Positions 9,202 through 17,392 of a stretch of DNA of 64,000 nucleotides are shown piece by piece. The notes under the pieces are model-generated. The model saw nothing but the letters and a program-made list of their open reading frames with translations, did no database searches and was not told the origin of the DNA. The position numbers and the translations under genes are program-made. Source of the stretch: Pseudomonas antarctica. Its GTDB lineage: Bacteria > Pseudomonadota > Gammaproteobacteria > Pseudomonadales > Pseudomonadaceae. The DNA is taken from the NCBI RefSeq assembly GCF_001647715.1, contig NZ_CP015600.1:2480001-2544000 (forward strand), written 5' to 3'. Numbering within the stretch: the stretch's first letter is position 1; every line of letters starts with the position of its first letter.

Positions 9202-10086
9202 ATGATGCATGACGTCATTATCGTGGGCGGCAGCTATGCCGGCCTGTCCGCGGGTCTGCAATTGGCGCGGGCGCGACGCAAGGTATTGGTGATTGATGCC
9301 GGGCAGCGGCGTAATCGCTTTGCGGCTACTTCTCATGGCTTTCTCGGCCAGGACGGCCAGGCGCCGGACGTCATCGCCGCTGAAGGGCGCAGCCAGTTGA
9401 TGGAATACCCGACGGTGACCTGGGTGCAAGACAGCGTGGTCCAGGCTGCTTGCGAGCCGAGTGGTTTCAGCGTTCGCACCCATGGCAATGGCGAGTTCAA
9501 AGCCAAGCGCCTGATCCTCGCCTCCGGCGTGGTCGACGAATTACCCGACATCGAAGGCCTCAAGGAACGCTGGGGCACGCGTGTTTTTCACTGTCCTTAT
9601 TGCCACGGCTACGAATTGGATCAAGGCCGTATCGGCGTATTGGCGACTTCACCGCTGGCGATGCATCACGCATTGATGCTGCCGGATTGGGGCACCACCA
9701 CCTTGTTCACCAATGGCGTATTTACGCCGGATGCCGAACAGCAGGCGCAGTTGGATCGACGTGGGGTGTCGCTGGAAAGGACGAAGGTCACGCGCATCAG
9801 CGGCGACCGCGCTGATTTGGAATTGGCCGACGGCCGGGTCATAGCGCTGGACGGCGTATTCACTCAATCTCGCACACGCATCAGCCCATTAATCGAGCAA
9901 TTGGGCTGTGAGTTGGCCGATGGCCCCACCGGCCCTTATCTGCACACCAACGACATGCGCCAAACCTCTGTGGCCGGTGTGTTTGCCTGTGGCGACACCT
10001 CGCTTGCCGCCGGCTCGGTGGCGCTGGCCGTGGGCGAGGGCGTGCGCGCCGGGGTGGGCGCGCACTTTTCGTTGATCACTGAGTGA
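9202..10086 (+). CDS. NAD(P)/FAD-dependent oxidoreductase (thioredoxin reductase-like)
   Basis: About 294 residues. The N-terminal dinucleotide-binding motif VIIVGGSYAGLSAG binds FAD, a redox CPYC pair lies near 131-134 in FHCPYCHGYEL, and the C-terminal VFACGDTSLAAGSVALAVGEG binds the flavin. This matches the short thioredoxin-reductase-like family that lacks a clear NADPH GxGxxA motif in the middle, so the electron donor is uncertain. It is divergent from the Rrf2 regulator, which suggests redox or oxidative control. ATG 9202 or 9205 (MMHDVIIVGG). Confidence 0.9.
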   Translation: MMHDVIIVGGSYAGLSAGLQLARARRKVLVIDAGQRRNRFAATSHGFLGQDGQAPDVIAAEGRSQLMEYPTVTWVQDSVVQAACEPSGFSVRTHGNGEFKAKRLILASGVVDELPDIEGLKERWGTRVFHCPYCHGYELDQGRIGVLATSPLAMHHALMLPDWGTTTLFTNGVFTPDAEQQAQLDRRGVSLERTKVTRISGDRADLELADGRVIALDGVFTQSRTRISPLIEQLGCELADGPTGPYLHTNDMRQTSVAGVFACGDTSLAAGSVALAVGEGVRAGVGAHFSLITE

Positions 10087-10774
10087 GGTAAACCGGGCTG
10101 TCGGTGGACAGTGAGGCTTTTACCGCATGGGTCATGTCGGTAATCAGTGCTTCCTCGCGGTCTTCGTTCAGGGCTTTGAGGGTGATGGCGACCACTTCCT
10201 GAGGCGTGCTTTTCGGTGCCTGCACATCGGCGACCATGTCGGTATCGATGTAGGCCGGGTGCACGCCGATGACCAGGGTGTTCTGTTCGCGCAGCTCGCC
10301 GCGCAGGCCGTTGGTCAGGCCCCACTGGGCGGACTTCGAAGTGCTGTAGCCGCCGGCGCCGGGCGGGCTCAGCCAGCTCAATACCGAGAGGATATTGATC
10401 AGCGCGCCGCCGCCGTGCCTGGCCAGGATCGGCGCGAAGGCGCGGCTCACGCGCAGGGTGCCGAAGGTGTTCACGTCGAAGTGCTGCTGCAGGTTCTCGA
10501 CACTGTCTTCGGCCAGCAACGAGCCGTACTTGAGCCAGCCCGCGTTGTTGATCAGCACACTCACATCACTGCACTGCTCGGCGGCGCGCTGCACGCTGGC
10601 CGGGTCGGTAATGTCCAGCGCAACCGGCGTGCTGCCGGGAATATCGACACTGGCCGGGTCCCGCGCCCCGGCGTAAACCTTGGCGGCGCCCGCTGCCAGC
10701 AGCGCGGTGACGAACGCTTTGCCCAGGCCACGGTTGGCGCCGGTAACTAGTACTACTTTTCCACGAATATCCAT
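10076..10774 (-). CDS. SDR family oxidoreductase
   Basis: A 232-residue classical short-chain dehydrogenase. It has the TGANRGLG cofactor motif, DITDPASV, NNAG near residue 80, and the catalytic SxnYxxxK (S in LSVLSWLSPPG, YSTSK). The substrate is unknown. ATG 10774 has GGAG nine bases upstream. It is divergent from the HxlR regulator 107 bp away, its likely repressor, and overlaps the oxidoreductase tail-to-tail by 11 bp. Confidence 0.92.
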   Translation of the reverse strand: MDIRGKVVLVTGANRGLGKAFVTALLAAGAAKVYAGARDPASVDIPGSTPVALDITDPASVQRAAEQCSDVSVLINNAGWLKYGSLLAEDSVENLQQHFDVNTFGTLRVSRAFAPILARHGGGALINILSVLSWLSPPGAGGYSTSKSAQWGLTNGLRGELREQNTLVIGVHPAYIDTDMVADVQAPKSTPQEVVAITLKALNEDREEALITDMTHAVKASLSTDSPVYLTQ

Positions 10775-10816
10775 GACGAACTCCAGGCGACGAATTAGGT
10801 TTAATGATGAAACCGT

Positions 10817-10845
10817 TTTTATCCTGAGCCTGCTGGTCCTATAAT
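10817..10845 (+). promoter_or_regulatory. candidate promoter of the hxlR-type gene
   Basis: A perfect TATAAT at 10840-10845 lies 36 bases before the HxlR start; the -35 region is weak. The same intergenic stretch, read in reverse, offers TTGCAT-17-CAGGAT for the SDR gene, so the two promoters overlap head-to-head. This arrangement would suit autoregulation by the HxlR protein. Confidence 0.35.
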
Positions 10846-10881
10846 GCAACCTAATATTTCTGACTGCCGGGAGGCTCGACG

Positions 10882-11313
10882 ATGAAACGCAAATGCCTGG
10901 AAGGCGACTGCTGCCCGGTTGCTCGTGCGCTCGATGTGGTGGGCGACTGGTGGACCCTGTTGATCATTCGCGACGCGTACGCCGGGGTGACGCGCTTCGG
11001 TGATTTCCATAAGAACCTGGGCGTGGCGAAAAACATCCTCGCTACCCGCCTCAAGGACATGGTCGAGCAAGGCCTGCTGCAAACCAGCGAAATCGGCGCG
11101 CGCAGTGAATATCAACTCACCGACAAAGGCCGCGCGCTGATGCCGGTACTCGTCACCCTCGCCCAATGGGGCGAAGCCTTCACCGAGCCGGCGGCTGGCA
11201 GCACCCGCTTGCTGGATGCGCAGGCGCTCAAGCCGCTGCGCAAAGTCGAGATCCTGTCCGAAGACGGCCGCGTGCTGGGCCTCGAAGACATCTTCACTCA
11301 GCTACCCGCCTGA
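10882..11313 (+). CDS. HxlR family transcriptional regulator
   Basis: 143 residues with the HxlR winged helix: CPVARALDVVGDWWTLLIIRDAYAGVTRF, then GVAKNILATRLKDMVEQGLL and the wing Y-QLTDKG. N-terminal cysteines (KCLEGDCCPV) could sense electrophiles or oxidants, as in other HxlR proteins such as HypR and YodB. It is divergent from the SDR gene, its probable target. Confidence 0.92.
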   Translation: MKRKCLEGDCCPVARALDVVGDWWTLLIIRDAYAGVTRFGDFHKNLGVAKNILATRLKDMVEQGLLQTSEIGARSEYQLTDKGRALMPVLVTLAQWGEAFTEPAAGSTRLLDAQALKPLRKVEILSEDGRVLGLEDIFTQLPA

Positions 11314-11416
11314 ACTGAACGCGCCCACGGACCCAGGGGCATTTTCTTCAATACCCCACGTGCTCAGCCCTTTACCGTGATGCCATCTTCATGCGGCATC
11401 ATAAAAAGGAACTGCA

Positions 11417-12004
11417 ATGAGCCTGATCATTTCCATGGCGGCCTTCGCCCTGGCCACCTCCATCACACCGGGCCCGGTCAATGTGGTCGCGCTCAGCGCC
11501 GGCGCGCGCTTCGGCTTTGTTGCCAGCCAGAAACACGTAGTCGGCGCCGCCGTCGGCTTCACCTTGCTGTTGGTGCTGATCGGCCTGGGCCTGCATGAAG
11601 TGCTGATGCGCTGGCCGCTCCTCACCCAGTTGATCCAGTGGGGCGGGGTGGCCTTCTTGCTGTACATGGCCTGGAAACTCGCGGTCGACGATGGCCGGCT
11701 CGACGCCGAGGGCACCGCCACCGCGCCGTCGATGCTCTACGGCGCGATCATGCAATGGCTCAACCCCAAAGCGTGGCTGGCCTGCGTGGCGGGCATGGGC
11801 TTGTTTGTGGCCGATGGCGATGCGCGCCAGGTCTGGCTGTTCGCGGCGCTGTACCTGGTGATCTGCTACCTGTCGGTGGCGTGCTGGGCGTATGCCGGCA
11901 CCTTCTTGCGGCGCTACCTGAGCAACCCGCACGGCGTGCGCCTGTTCAACCGCTCAATGGCCGCGTTGCTGGTGGCCAGTGTGGGTTATTTGCTGATGGC
12001 TTGA
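11417..12004 (+). CDS. LysE family amino-acid exporter
   Basis: 195 residues with about six transmembrane helices. The LysE/RhtB opening SITPGPVNVVALSAGARFG is present, with the QWLNPKAWL motif in the middle. It exports an amino acid or a related metabolite across the inner membrane. It overlaps the convergent AraC gene by 59 bp, and that gene may control it. A ribosome site (AAAAGGA) precedes the ATG. Confidence 0.92.
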   Translation: MSLIISMAAFALATSITPGPVNVVALSAGARFGFVASQKHVVGAAVGFTLLLVLIGLGLHEVLMRWPLLTQLIQWGGVAFLLYMAWKLAVDDGRLDAEGTATAPSMLYGAIMQWLNPKAWLACVAGMGLFVADGDARQVWLFAALYLVICYLSVACWAYAGTFLRRYLSNPHGVRLFNRSMAALLVASVGYLLMA

Positions 12005-12839
12005 GCAAGTCGCGGTACTGCCCGGGCGTGGCGGCGAAGTGCTGTTTGAAGGTGCGCTGGAAATGCGCCTGGTCGGCAAAACCGGCGGCCAGCGCCACGT
12101 CCGCGATCAACGCGCCGTTGCGCAACTGGGTGCGGGCAAACTGGATGCGCCGGTTCACCAGAAACGCATGCGGCGTGAGCCCGTAATACTGCTTGAACGC
12201 GCGGATCAGGTACGACGGCGACAGCTCGGCCGCCAGGCAAATATCTTCCAGCTTCAATGCCTCGGTGCAGTGCGCGCGGATGTACTCGGCGGCGCGCTCC
12301 AGCTTGTGGTTGACCTCCCGCACCGGCGTCAGCGAAGGGTTCAAGCGCTGCTGCACCTCGGTGAAGTAACTCACCAGCGCGCTCTGCTTTTGCAGCAACT
12401 CGGCCTGCTCATCCAACAGGATTGCGTAGAGTTCAATCAAGCCGTTGTACAACACGGTATCGCGGGTGTGCGGCGTGTTGAACGGCCGATAACCCTGGTC
12501 GGTGCTGAAACCCAGCTGGTATTGCAGGTCTGTTAGCCAAGGCGTGTCGAGGTACAGCATGTGATACGACCAGGGCTGATCGTAGATCGGGTTGCACGCA
12601 TGCACATCGCCGGGGTTCATCAACACCACCGTGCCGGCGCTGATCTCAAACGTCTGCGCGCCGTAGTGGTAATAACTGCGCCCGGTGGTAATCGCGCCGA
12701 TGGAAAAATGCTCGTGGGAGTGGCGGGTGTACGTCACCTTGCGCCCGTCCGCGATGGTGCGCGCCTCAATGAACGGCAAGCGCTCGTCACGCCAGAAGCG
12801 CGGCGCTTGCGCGGGGTGAGCGGAGGTGTTCAGCGTCAT
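11946..12839 (-). CDS. AraC family regulator with AraC-type cupin sensor
   Basis: 297 residues: an N-terminal cupin (HSHEHFSIGAITTG...MNPGDVHACNP) and a C-terminal double helix-turn-helix (LEDICLAAELSPSYLIRAFKQ; IADVALAAGFADQAHFQRTFKQ). Such regulators commonly control adjacent LysE exporters. ATG 12839 begins the conserved sequence; a longer reading frame is open upstream without a ribosome site. Confidence 0.9.
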   Translation of the reverse strand: MTLNTSAHPAQAPRFWRDERLPFIEARTIADGRKVTYTRHSHEHFSIGAITTGRSYYHYGAQTFEISAGTVVLMNPGDVHACNPIYDQPWSYHMLYLDTPWLTDLQYQLGFSTDQGYRPFNTPHTRDTVLYNGLIELYAILLDEQAELLQKQSALVSYFTEVQQRLNPSLTPVREVNHKLERAAEYIRAHCTEALKLEDICLAAELSPSYLIRAFKQYYGLTPHAFLVNRRIQFARTQLRNGALIADVALAAGFADQAHFQRTFKQHFAATPGQYRDLLKPSANNPHWPPATRPLSG

Positions 12840-12913
12840 GGCGGTGGCCCCATCCCTTGAGGAACGAGCAGGGATCATTACACAGCCCGGTGCTGCATCG
12901 CCATGGCCGTTGA

Positions 12914-13339
12914 TCAAAGCGCTTTAGACAAAAACACCCGGCTGCTGCCTTCTGGTTCACAGGGTATTTCGCCAAACCGCACCCAGCCGTGTTTCTCGTA
13001 AAACCCCGGCGCCTGAAAGCTCAGGGTGTACAGCACCGCGTTGCGGCAACCGCGCCGCCGCGCCTCGTCTTCAAACGCCTGCAGCAATTGGCTGCCCAGG
13101 CCCGAACCGCGCAGGGCGTCGGGCAGGTGGAACAGGTCGAGGAAGGCCATGCCCAGGGACGTTTTGCCGGTGATGCCGCCGAGAATCTGCCGGGTGTCAG
13201 GGTCTTTGAGCAGCACCGTCAGCGGCCGGCGATCGTTGGAGCCGGTGATGGCTGCATTGAACGCAGCCAGGCCGTTGCCGAGCAGGCGCTCGGCGTCGGG
13301 GTGGGGTTGGTCGCTGATTTCAATCTGCGCTGCAGTCAT
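12914..13339 (-). CDS. GNAT family N-acetyltransferase
   Basis: About 141 residues. The acetyl-CoA loop is LRGSGLGSQLLQAFEDEARRRG, followed by QAPGFYEKHGWVRFGE. The substrate is not predictable. It lies just upstream of the AraC gene on the same strand, with 74 bp between. ATG 13339 is preferred over a GTG one codon earlier. Confidence 0.88.
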   Translation of the reverse strand: MTAAQIEISDQPHPDAERLLGNGLAAFNAAITGSNDRRPLTVLLKDPDTRQILGGITGKTSLGMAFLDLFHLPDALRGSGLGSQLLQAFEDEARRRGCRNAVLYTLSFQAPGFYEKHGWVRFGEIPCEPEGSSRVFLSKAL

Positions 13340-13357
13340 CACGGAACGCTTCCTCGG

Positions 13358-13849
13358 TTAAAGCGCCATCACCATCTCATGCCACGCCATCCCGCCATGT
13401 TCCGACGGCGAAGGCTGCACATAGGTGTAGCCCATGCGCGTGTACAACGGCACATGCTGCTCCTTGCACATCAAATGAATCGTCTGCTTGCCCATCGCCC
13501 GCATGCGTTGCACAAACTCAGTCATCAGCAGCCTGGAATAACCCTTGCCCTGCTGCGCCGGGTCAACCACCACCGACATAATCACCACATTCGGCGCCTC
13601 GGCCGCATGCCCCACCAACTCCTTGAACGCCTCATCCGACATCACCACCTGATGCGCGCAGCCACCGTTGATAAAACCCACCACCGCGCCATCCGCCTCC
13701 AGAATCAAAAAGCCCTCGGGGTACTGCGCAATGCGCGTGGCGATCTTTTCCAGCGTCGCGGCTTCATCGCCTTCGTAAGCGCTGATTTCGATGTCAAAGC
13801 AACGGCCGGCATCGGCGGGGCGGGCGTTGCGGAAGGTGAGGGCGGGCAT
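13358..13849 (-). CDS. GNAT family N-acetyltransferase (arylalkylamine NAT-like)
   Basis: 163 residues, beginning MPALTFRNARPADAGRCFDIE. It carries VVDPAQQGKGYSRLLMTEFVQ for acetyl-CoA binding and LCKEQHVPLYTRMGY near the end. The overall pattern resembles arylalkylamine-type N-acetyltransferases. It sits 18 bp upstream of the other GNAT gene, probably cotranscribed. Start ATG 13849. Confidence 0.88.
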   Translation of the reverse strand: MPALTFRNARPADAGRCFDIEISAYEGDEAATLEKIATRIAQYPEGFLILEADGAVVGFINGGCAHQVVMSDEAFKELVGHAAEAPNVVIMSVVVDPAQQGKGYSRLLMTEFVQRMRAMGKQTIHLMCKEQHVPLYTRMGYTYVQPSPSEHGGMAWHEMVMAL

Positions 13850-13946
13850 GGGCGTTTCCTGGGGCGTTAAACGAAAGGCCACATCATAGCGGCACGCCCA
13901 AACACTCGCCATCGCCGCACCGGCAGCGTCGAACAAAGATCAAACG

Positions 13947-14005
13947 GTGGGAGCTGTCGAGCCCCCGCGAGGCTGCGAAGGCGGCGGTACAGGCACTATC
14001 AAAGC
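13947..14005. repeat. REP-like element, GAGCTGTCGAGCC type (single)
   Basis: GTGGGAGCTGTCGAGCCCCC then GCGAGGCTGCGAAGGCGGCG matches one half of the repeat pair at 32273-32383. No inverted partner follows, so this is a solitary half. Confidence 0.7.
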
Positions 14006-14043
14006 CGGATCAGTACGCCTGTTTAAGTTCACCAAAAACCAGA

Positions 14044-14063
14044 AAACCCGCCAAAGCGGGTTT
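14044..14063 (-). terminator. rho-independent terminator
   Basis: On the minus strand AAACCCGC-TTT-GCGGGTTTT forms a hairpin followed by T-rich sequence, just after the small gene that ends at 14083. Confidence 0.7.
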
Positions 14064-14082
14064 CCACACAGCTCACATCACA

Positions 14083-14376
14083 TCAACTCACAGTAGCCAC
14101 ATCAAACCCCCGCCGCTCCATCACCGTAAACACGTCCGCCACATCCTGCACCATGATTCGAGCGGTATTGGCGACAGTATTGATGTCGTGCTCGGCATAG
14201 TCGGACACATTGGAGCACGCCATCAGATGCAGGTAGGCGAGGGCGGCGTTGAGACGTTCGCTGGCGCAAGCGTGAAGCTCGCTGAGCGGGGCGTCGCTGT
14301 CGATGAGGAGGACAGGGTATTCGGTTGCGGTTTGGGACATGGGGGTGAAGCGGCGGGGCGGGTGTTGATTTTTCAA
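14083..14376 (-). CDS. small helical protein, DUF3077/DUF6124-like
   Basis: About 97 residues (EYPVLLIDSDAPLSELHACASERLNAALAYL...). It resembles small Pseudomonas proteins annotated with DUF3077 or DUF6124, whose role is unknown. The predicted fold is all-helical. I prefer a TTG start at 14376 because AGGG lies 9 bases upstream; the first ATG is at 14340 and has no ribosome site. The gene marks the last core-like gene before the accessory island. Confidence 0.65.
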   Translation of the reverse strand: MKNQHPPRRFTPMSQTATEYPVLLIDSDAPLSELHACASERLNAALAYLHLMACSNVSDYAEHDINTVANTARIMVQDVADVFTVMERRGFDVATVS

Positions 14377-14763
14377 GGTAGTAATCCCTAAGAAAGAAAA
14401 ATATCGAACAGCCGTAGAACAAGACATCACCGGAAATCGGCTCTGTCGGGTTTAACGGTTTTTGGTGTAATTCCTTTTTAGGGCTGCGAATCCCATCGTC
14501 GATCAAGCTGACGACGGAACGGACTATAGAGGGCTGATTTTGGCGAGGCAACGGTGGGCTGTGCGGTTGCTGGGATGGTTTGCGGAAACGGCGACTCTTT
14601 TGGGAGCCTGGTTGAATCGGCGTTTAAGCTTTCTAGGCCGCATGTTTAAAGGCGATACGTGCCTGAGGAGGGTTTGGCAAAGTGGATGCGTCTTTCGGCT
14701 TTGTGAGATGTTTCTGACTGATTTTTAGGAGGGTTTGGTTGGGTTCACATGCCTGCTCATCTA
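14377..14763. other. intergenic left edge of the island
   Basis: No convincing gene is seen. Base composition changes here and the sequence leads into the 23-bp repeat array. A 62-codon open frame at 14540-14728 lacks coding character. Confidence 0.5.
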
Positions 14764-14832
14764 TTTGCATTCGAACTAATCAGTCATTTGCATCGTGTTT
14801 ACCAGGCAGTTTGCATACGCGACTGATAGACA
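14764..14832 (+). repeat. 23-bp direct repeat array (3 units)
   Basis: TTTGCAT recurs at 14764, 14787 and 14810, exactly 23 bases apart. The remainder of each unit is degenerate (GAACTAATCAGTCA, GTTTACCAGGCAG, GACTGATAGACA). The preceding 23 bases may be a worn fourth unit. The second unit type matches the array at 22758-22849. Regularly spaced repeats of this kind resemble transposase-binding sites at transposon ends. Confidence 0.75.
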
Positions 14833-14906
14833 ATGGCCGATCACAGCCTGGCGTAACGGGCCGCAGATGGCTGGGAACCGTGGAACGTGAGTGGCAGCAA
14901 ACGGCC

Positions 14907-14923
14907 GATTCTGTTGAAAAAGT
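14907..14923 (+). repeat. left terminal inverted repeat of the IS
   Basis: GATTCTGTTGAAAAAGT, a perfect match to the complement of the right end, immediately after GGCC. Confidence 0.85.
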
Positions 14924-15037
14924 AGGTCTCCTGTCGATCTGTAGCGCGCGACCAGCTAAAGCAGGTTGGCTAGAAAGCGCCCCCTTGAGAGCCTAAGAAA
15001 CCAGTATCATCCGATAGGTGATATGGAGAGCAGAACC

Positions 15038-15601
15038 ATGACAGAGAAAGAGGCATGTGCGATTTTGCAAGCACAAGGTTGGGCCTGTGGAAAGGATGAG
15101 GTAAGTGACCGCTTTTGCATCAAGTGTTTGGGCGAGATCCAAGTCCAGATCATTCCGACTATAGGGAAGCGCTCGGATCATTTTAGAGTTTCGTTCACGC
15201 CCTCCATCTCCTCGACAGCGTTTTCGGATGCTGTCGCGTTCATCTTTGGGGAGGGAAAATATTTTTCACCTGTCATCGTAAGCAACGAAACGCCCCAGAA
15301 GTTAGAGACCATTGGCGCTGACGATGTAGTCGAGCTATCTGACAGGGCGTTATCTTGGGCTCAGAATCAAGATATAGATGCGGGCCTGGCGCTCTACAGG
15401 TCTTTACCTACAGACGCCAAAGGAGCAATGCCACTCAGGCATCTAGCTGCACTAGCAATTGCGCAAGATGTCGATCAGTTAGAGGATTACAAAAAAAACT
15501 TTGAAAAGGGCGAAAGGCTGGGGTTCGTCCCATACATCACCGTTGAAATGATTGAGCGCTCGCTGCTGATTGCGCAGGGAAACGCTCCCAAGGTTAACTG
15601 A
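15038..15601 (+). CDS. IS passenger protein, unknown function
   Basis: 187 residues (MTEKEACAILQAQGW...), soluble, no signal peptide. I do not recognise the family. The N-terminal half looks alpha/beta with strands such as IQVQIIPTIG, and the C-terminal half is helical with TPR-like spacing (AGLALYRSLPTDAKGAMPLRHLAALAI). Start ATG 15038 has GGAG nine bases upstream. It lies wholly inside the inverted repeats of the IS, 69 bp before the transposase and on the same strand, so it moves with the element. Size and mobility would fit an immunity or accessory protein, but that is speculation. Confidence 0.75.
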   Translation: MTEKEACAILQAQGWACGKDEVSDRFCIKCLGEIQVQIIPTIGKRSDHFRVSFTPSISSTAFSDAVAFIFGEGKYFSPVIVSNETPQKLETIGADDVVELSDRALSWAQNQDIDAGLALYRSLPTDAKGAMPLRHLAALAIAQDVDQLEDYKKNFEKGERLGFVPYITVEMIERSLLIAQGNAPKVN

Positions 15602-15670
15602 TTCCCTGAGTAGCTCCATCGACTGATCTGCGGCAAAATCACTCCATCGGCCAGCGGGAGAGTACGCAGC

Positions 15671-17044
15671 ATGATGGGACAGTTATCGAGTGGGCAGGAT
15701 CGGCTGTTTTACTCGTTCAATCTTGAAGACCACATCCCAAAAAATCATCTTCTGCGCAGCATTGATCGGTGCCTCGATCTGAGCGACCTGCGCCACTACC
15801 TCGCCGATTTCTATAGCCCAATTGGGCGTCCTTCGATTGATCCTGAGTTGATGATCCGCATGCTAGTCGTGGGCTATTGCTATGGCATTCGCTCCGAACG
15901 GCGCTTGTGTGAAGAGGCTCATTTGAACTTGGCGTATCGCTGGTTCTGCCGGTTGAGCCTTGAGGATGAAGTACCTAATCACTCTACGTTTTCCAAGAAT
16001 CGACACGGCCGTTTCCGGGACAGCGATCTGTTTCGCTGGTTTTTTAATGAAGTGCTGCATCGCTGCATGGACGCGGGTCTGGTCAAGGGCGAAGGCTTTG
16101 CCGTGGACGCCAGCATCATCAAGGCGGACGCGAGTCGGCAACATGGAGCGCCTAGCGATGAAGAGATCAACTGGCGCGACCCGTCTCTGAGCACTCGTGC
16201 TGTCAGTGAATACCTCGAAGCACTCGATGAGGAGGGGCTCGCTGAAGCTCTTCCCAAGCGCTTATCGCTGACTGATCCTTTAGCCCGTTGGACGGCCGCC
16301 CCGGGTGGCCCAGCGTTTTTCGCCTATTCCACGAACTACCTGATTGATGTCGAGCATGGCGTGATCATGGATGTAGAACCGACACCGGCTCATCGAACGG
16401 CTGAGGTCGAGAGTACCAAAACCATGATTGATCGAGTCGAAGAGTTGTTCGACATCAAACCGGATCGCTTAATCGGTGACACCGCATACGGCACAGCACC
16501 GATGTTGGCCTGGATGGTGGAAGAGAAAGATATCGAACCGCATGTGCCGGTGTGGGACAAAACCGAGCGCAAGAACGACAGTTTTTCGAGCACCGATTTC
16601 CACTGGAATGACGAGGCTGAGGAGTACTCCTGCCCGGCCGGCAACCCATTGCGCAGCGAATGGCGAGCCTTCAAAAATGAGCGCTCACACGTCACCAAAG
16701 CCAACACCATCATCTTCCGATCCAGACAGACCGACTGCGCGACGTGTCCGATGAAAACCAAGTGCTGCCCGAACACTGCGTTTCGTAAGATCGCCCGCAG
16801 CGTCCATGAAGCTGCTCGGGATACGGCCCGGCGCATTGCAGTAACTCCGTCGTATCAGCGCTCTCGCCACGAACGTAAAAAGGTCGAAATGTTGTTTGCC
16901 CACCTCAAACGCATCCTGAAATTGGATCGCTTGCGACTACGTGGCATGAGTGGCGCGACGGATGAATTCACGCTGGCCGCTGCGGTGCAGAACCTACGAC
17001 GGCTGGCCAAATTTTCATCTCAAGGGCCACCAGTCACGGGATAG
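15671..17044 (+). CDS. IS1182-family transposase
   Basis: 457 residues, apparently intact. The N-terminal region HIPKNHLLRSIDRCLDLSDL...YSPIGRPSIDPELMIRMLVVGY is typical of IS1182/IS5-type DDE enzymes. The DDE core follows with FAVDASIIKAD, then LIGDTAYGTAP and KKVEMLFAHLKRILKLDR. A zinc-like CATCPMKTKCCP lies near residue 360. It cuts and joins the inverted repeats of the element. Start ATG 15671 or 15674; GGGAGAG lies upstream. Confidence 0.93.
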   Translation: MMGQLSSGQDRLFYSFNLEDHIPKNHLLRSIDRCLDLSDLRHYLADFYSPIGRPSIDPELMIRMLVVGYCYGIRSERRLCEEAHLNLAYRWFCRLSLEDEVPNHSTFSKNRHGRFRDSDLFRWFFNEVLHRCMDAGLVKGEGFAVDASIIKADASRQHGAPSDEEINWRDPSLSTRAVSEYLEALDEEGLAEALPKRLSLTDPLARWTAAPGGPAFFAYSTNYLIDVEHGVIMDVEPTPAHRTAEVESTKTMIDRVEELFDIKPDRLIGDTAYGTAPMLAWMVEEKDIEPHVPVWDKTERKNDSFSSTDFHWNDEAEEYSCPAGNPLRSEWRAFKNERSHVTKANTIIFRSRQTDCATCPMKTKCCPNTAFRKIARSVHEAARDTARRIAVTPSYQRSRHERKKVEMLFAHLKRILKLDRLRLRGMSGATDEFTLAAAVQNLRRLAKFSSQGPPVTG

Positions 17045-17392
17045 GTGCGCCTGCACCAAGCAAAAAACCTCAAATTAACCCAATAACAGAGCAGCAACGG
17101 TCAACGAAGGGCCGAAAAACCACTCAATGTGGTGAGTAGGCTCTCCAGTGGTGGTCGTGCCTGAGTTTAGGCGATCTGAAAATCCGACTTTTTCAACAGA
17201 ATCGGCCAAAAGCAGTCACTTTGTTTCTCCTCGAGAGGGTAGTCGTTCAGTCAGCGGCAGGGCTGGCGAAAACTGTACGTTGTTAATTTAGAGGATATTG
17301 TAAAATGCTCAATTAAGGGTCGGTGGTGCGCGGTGTTATTTTCCGCTAAATTTCTGCTCTGAGACTCTAATTTGTATTGGGCAGCACAATAT
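17045..17392. other. IS right end and downstream spacer
   Basis: 17045-17203 is the noncoding right end of the IS, including its inverted repeat at 17187-17203. 17204-17392 is AT-rich spacer with no supported gene. Confidence 0.6.

Larger units (their letters stand above)
14907..17203 (+). mobile_element. IS1182-family insertion sequence with a passenger gene
   Basis: The boundaries are perfect 17-bp inverted repeats (GATTCTGTTGAAAAAGT at 14907-14923, complement at 17187-17203), flanked by GGCC on both sides (14903-14906 and 17204-17207), a 4-bp target duplication. Length is 2297 bp. It encodes an intact IS1182-type DDE transposase and, between the left end and the transposase, a second gene that such elements normally lack. 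Joining the flanks restores a TGGCAG...CGGCCAAAAGCAG repeat also present at 22868-22887, which supports the borders. Confidence 0.85.

Noticed and set aside
11377..11598. 73-codon forward frame before the LysE gene
   Set aside because: It overlaps the exporter in another frame and lacks coding character.
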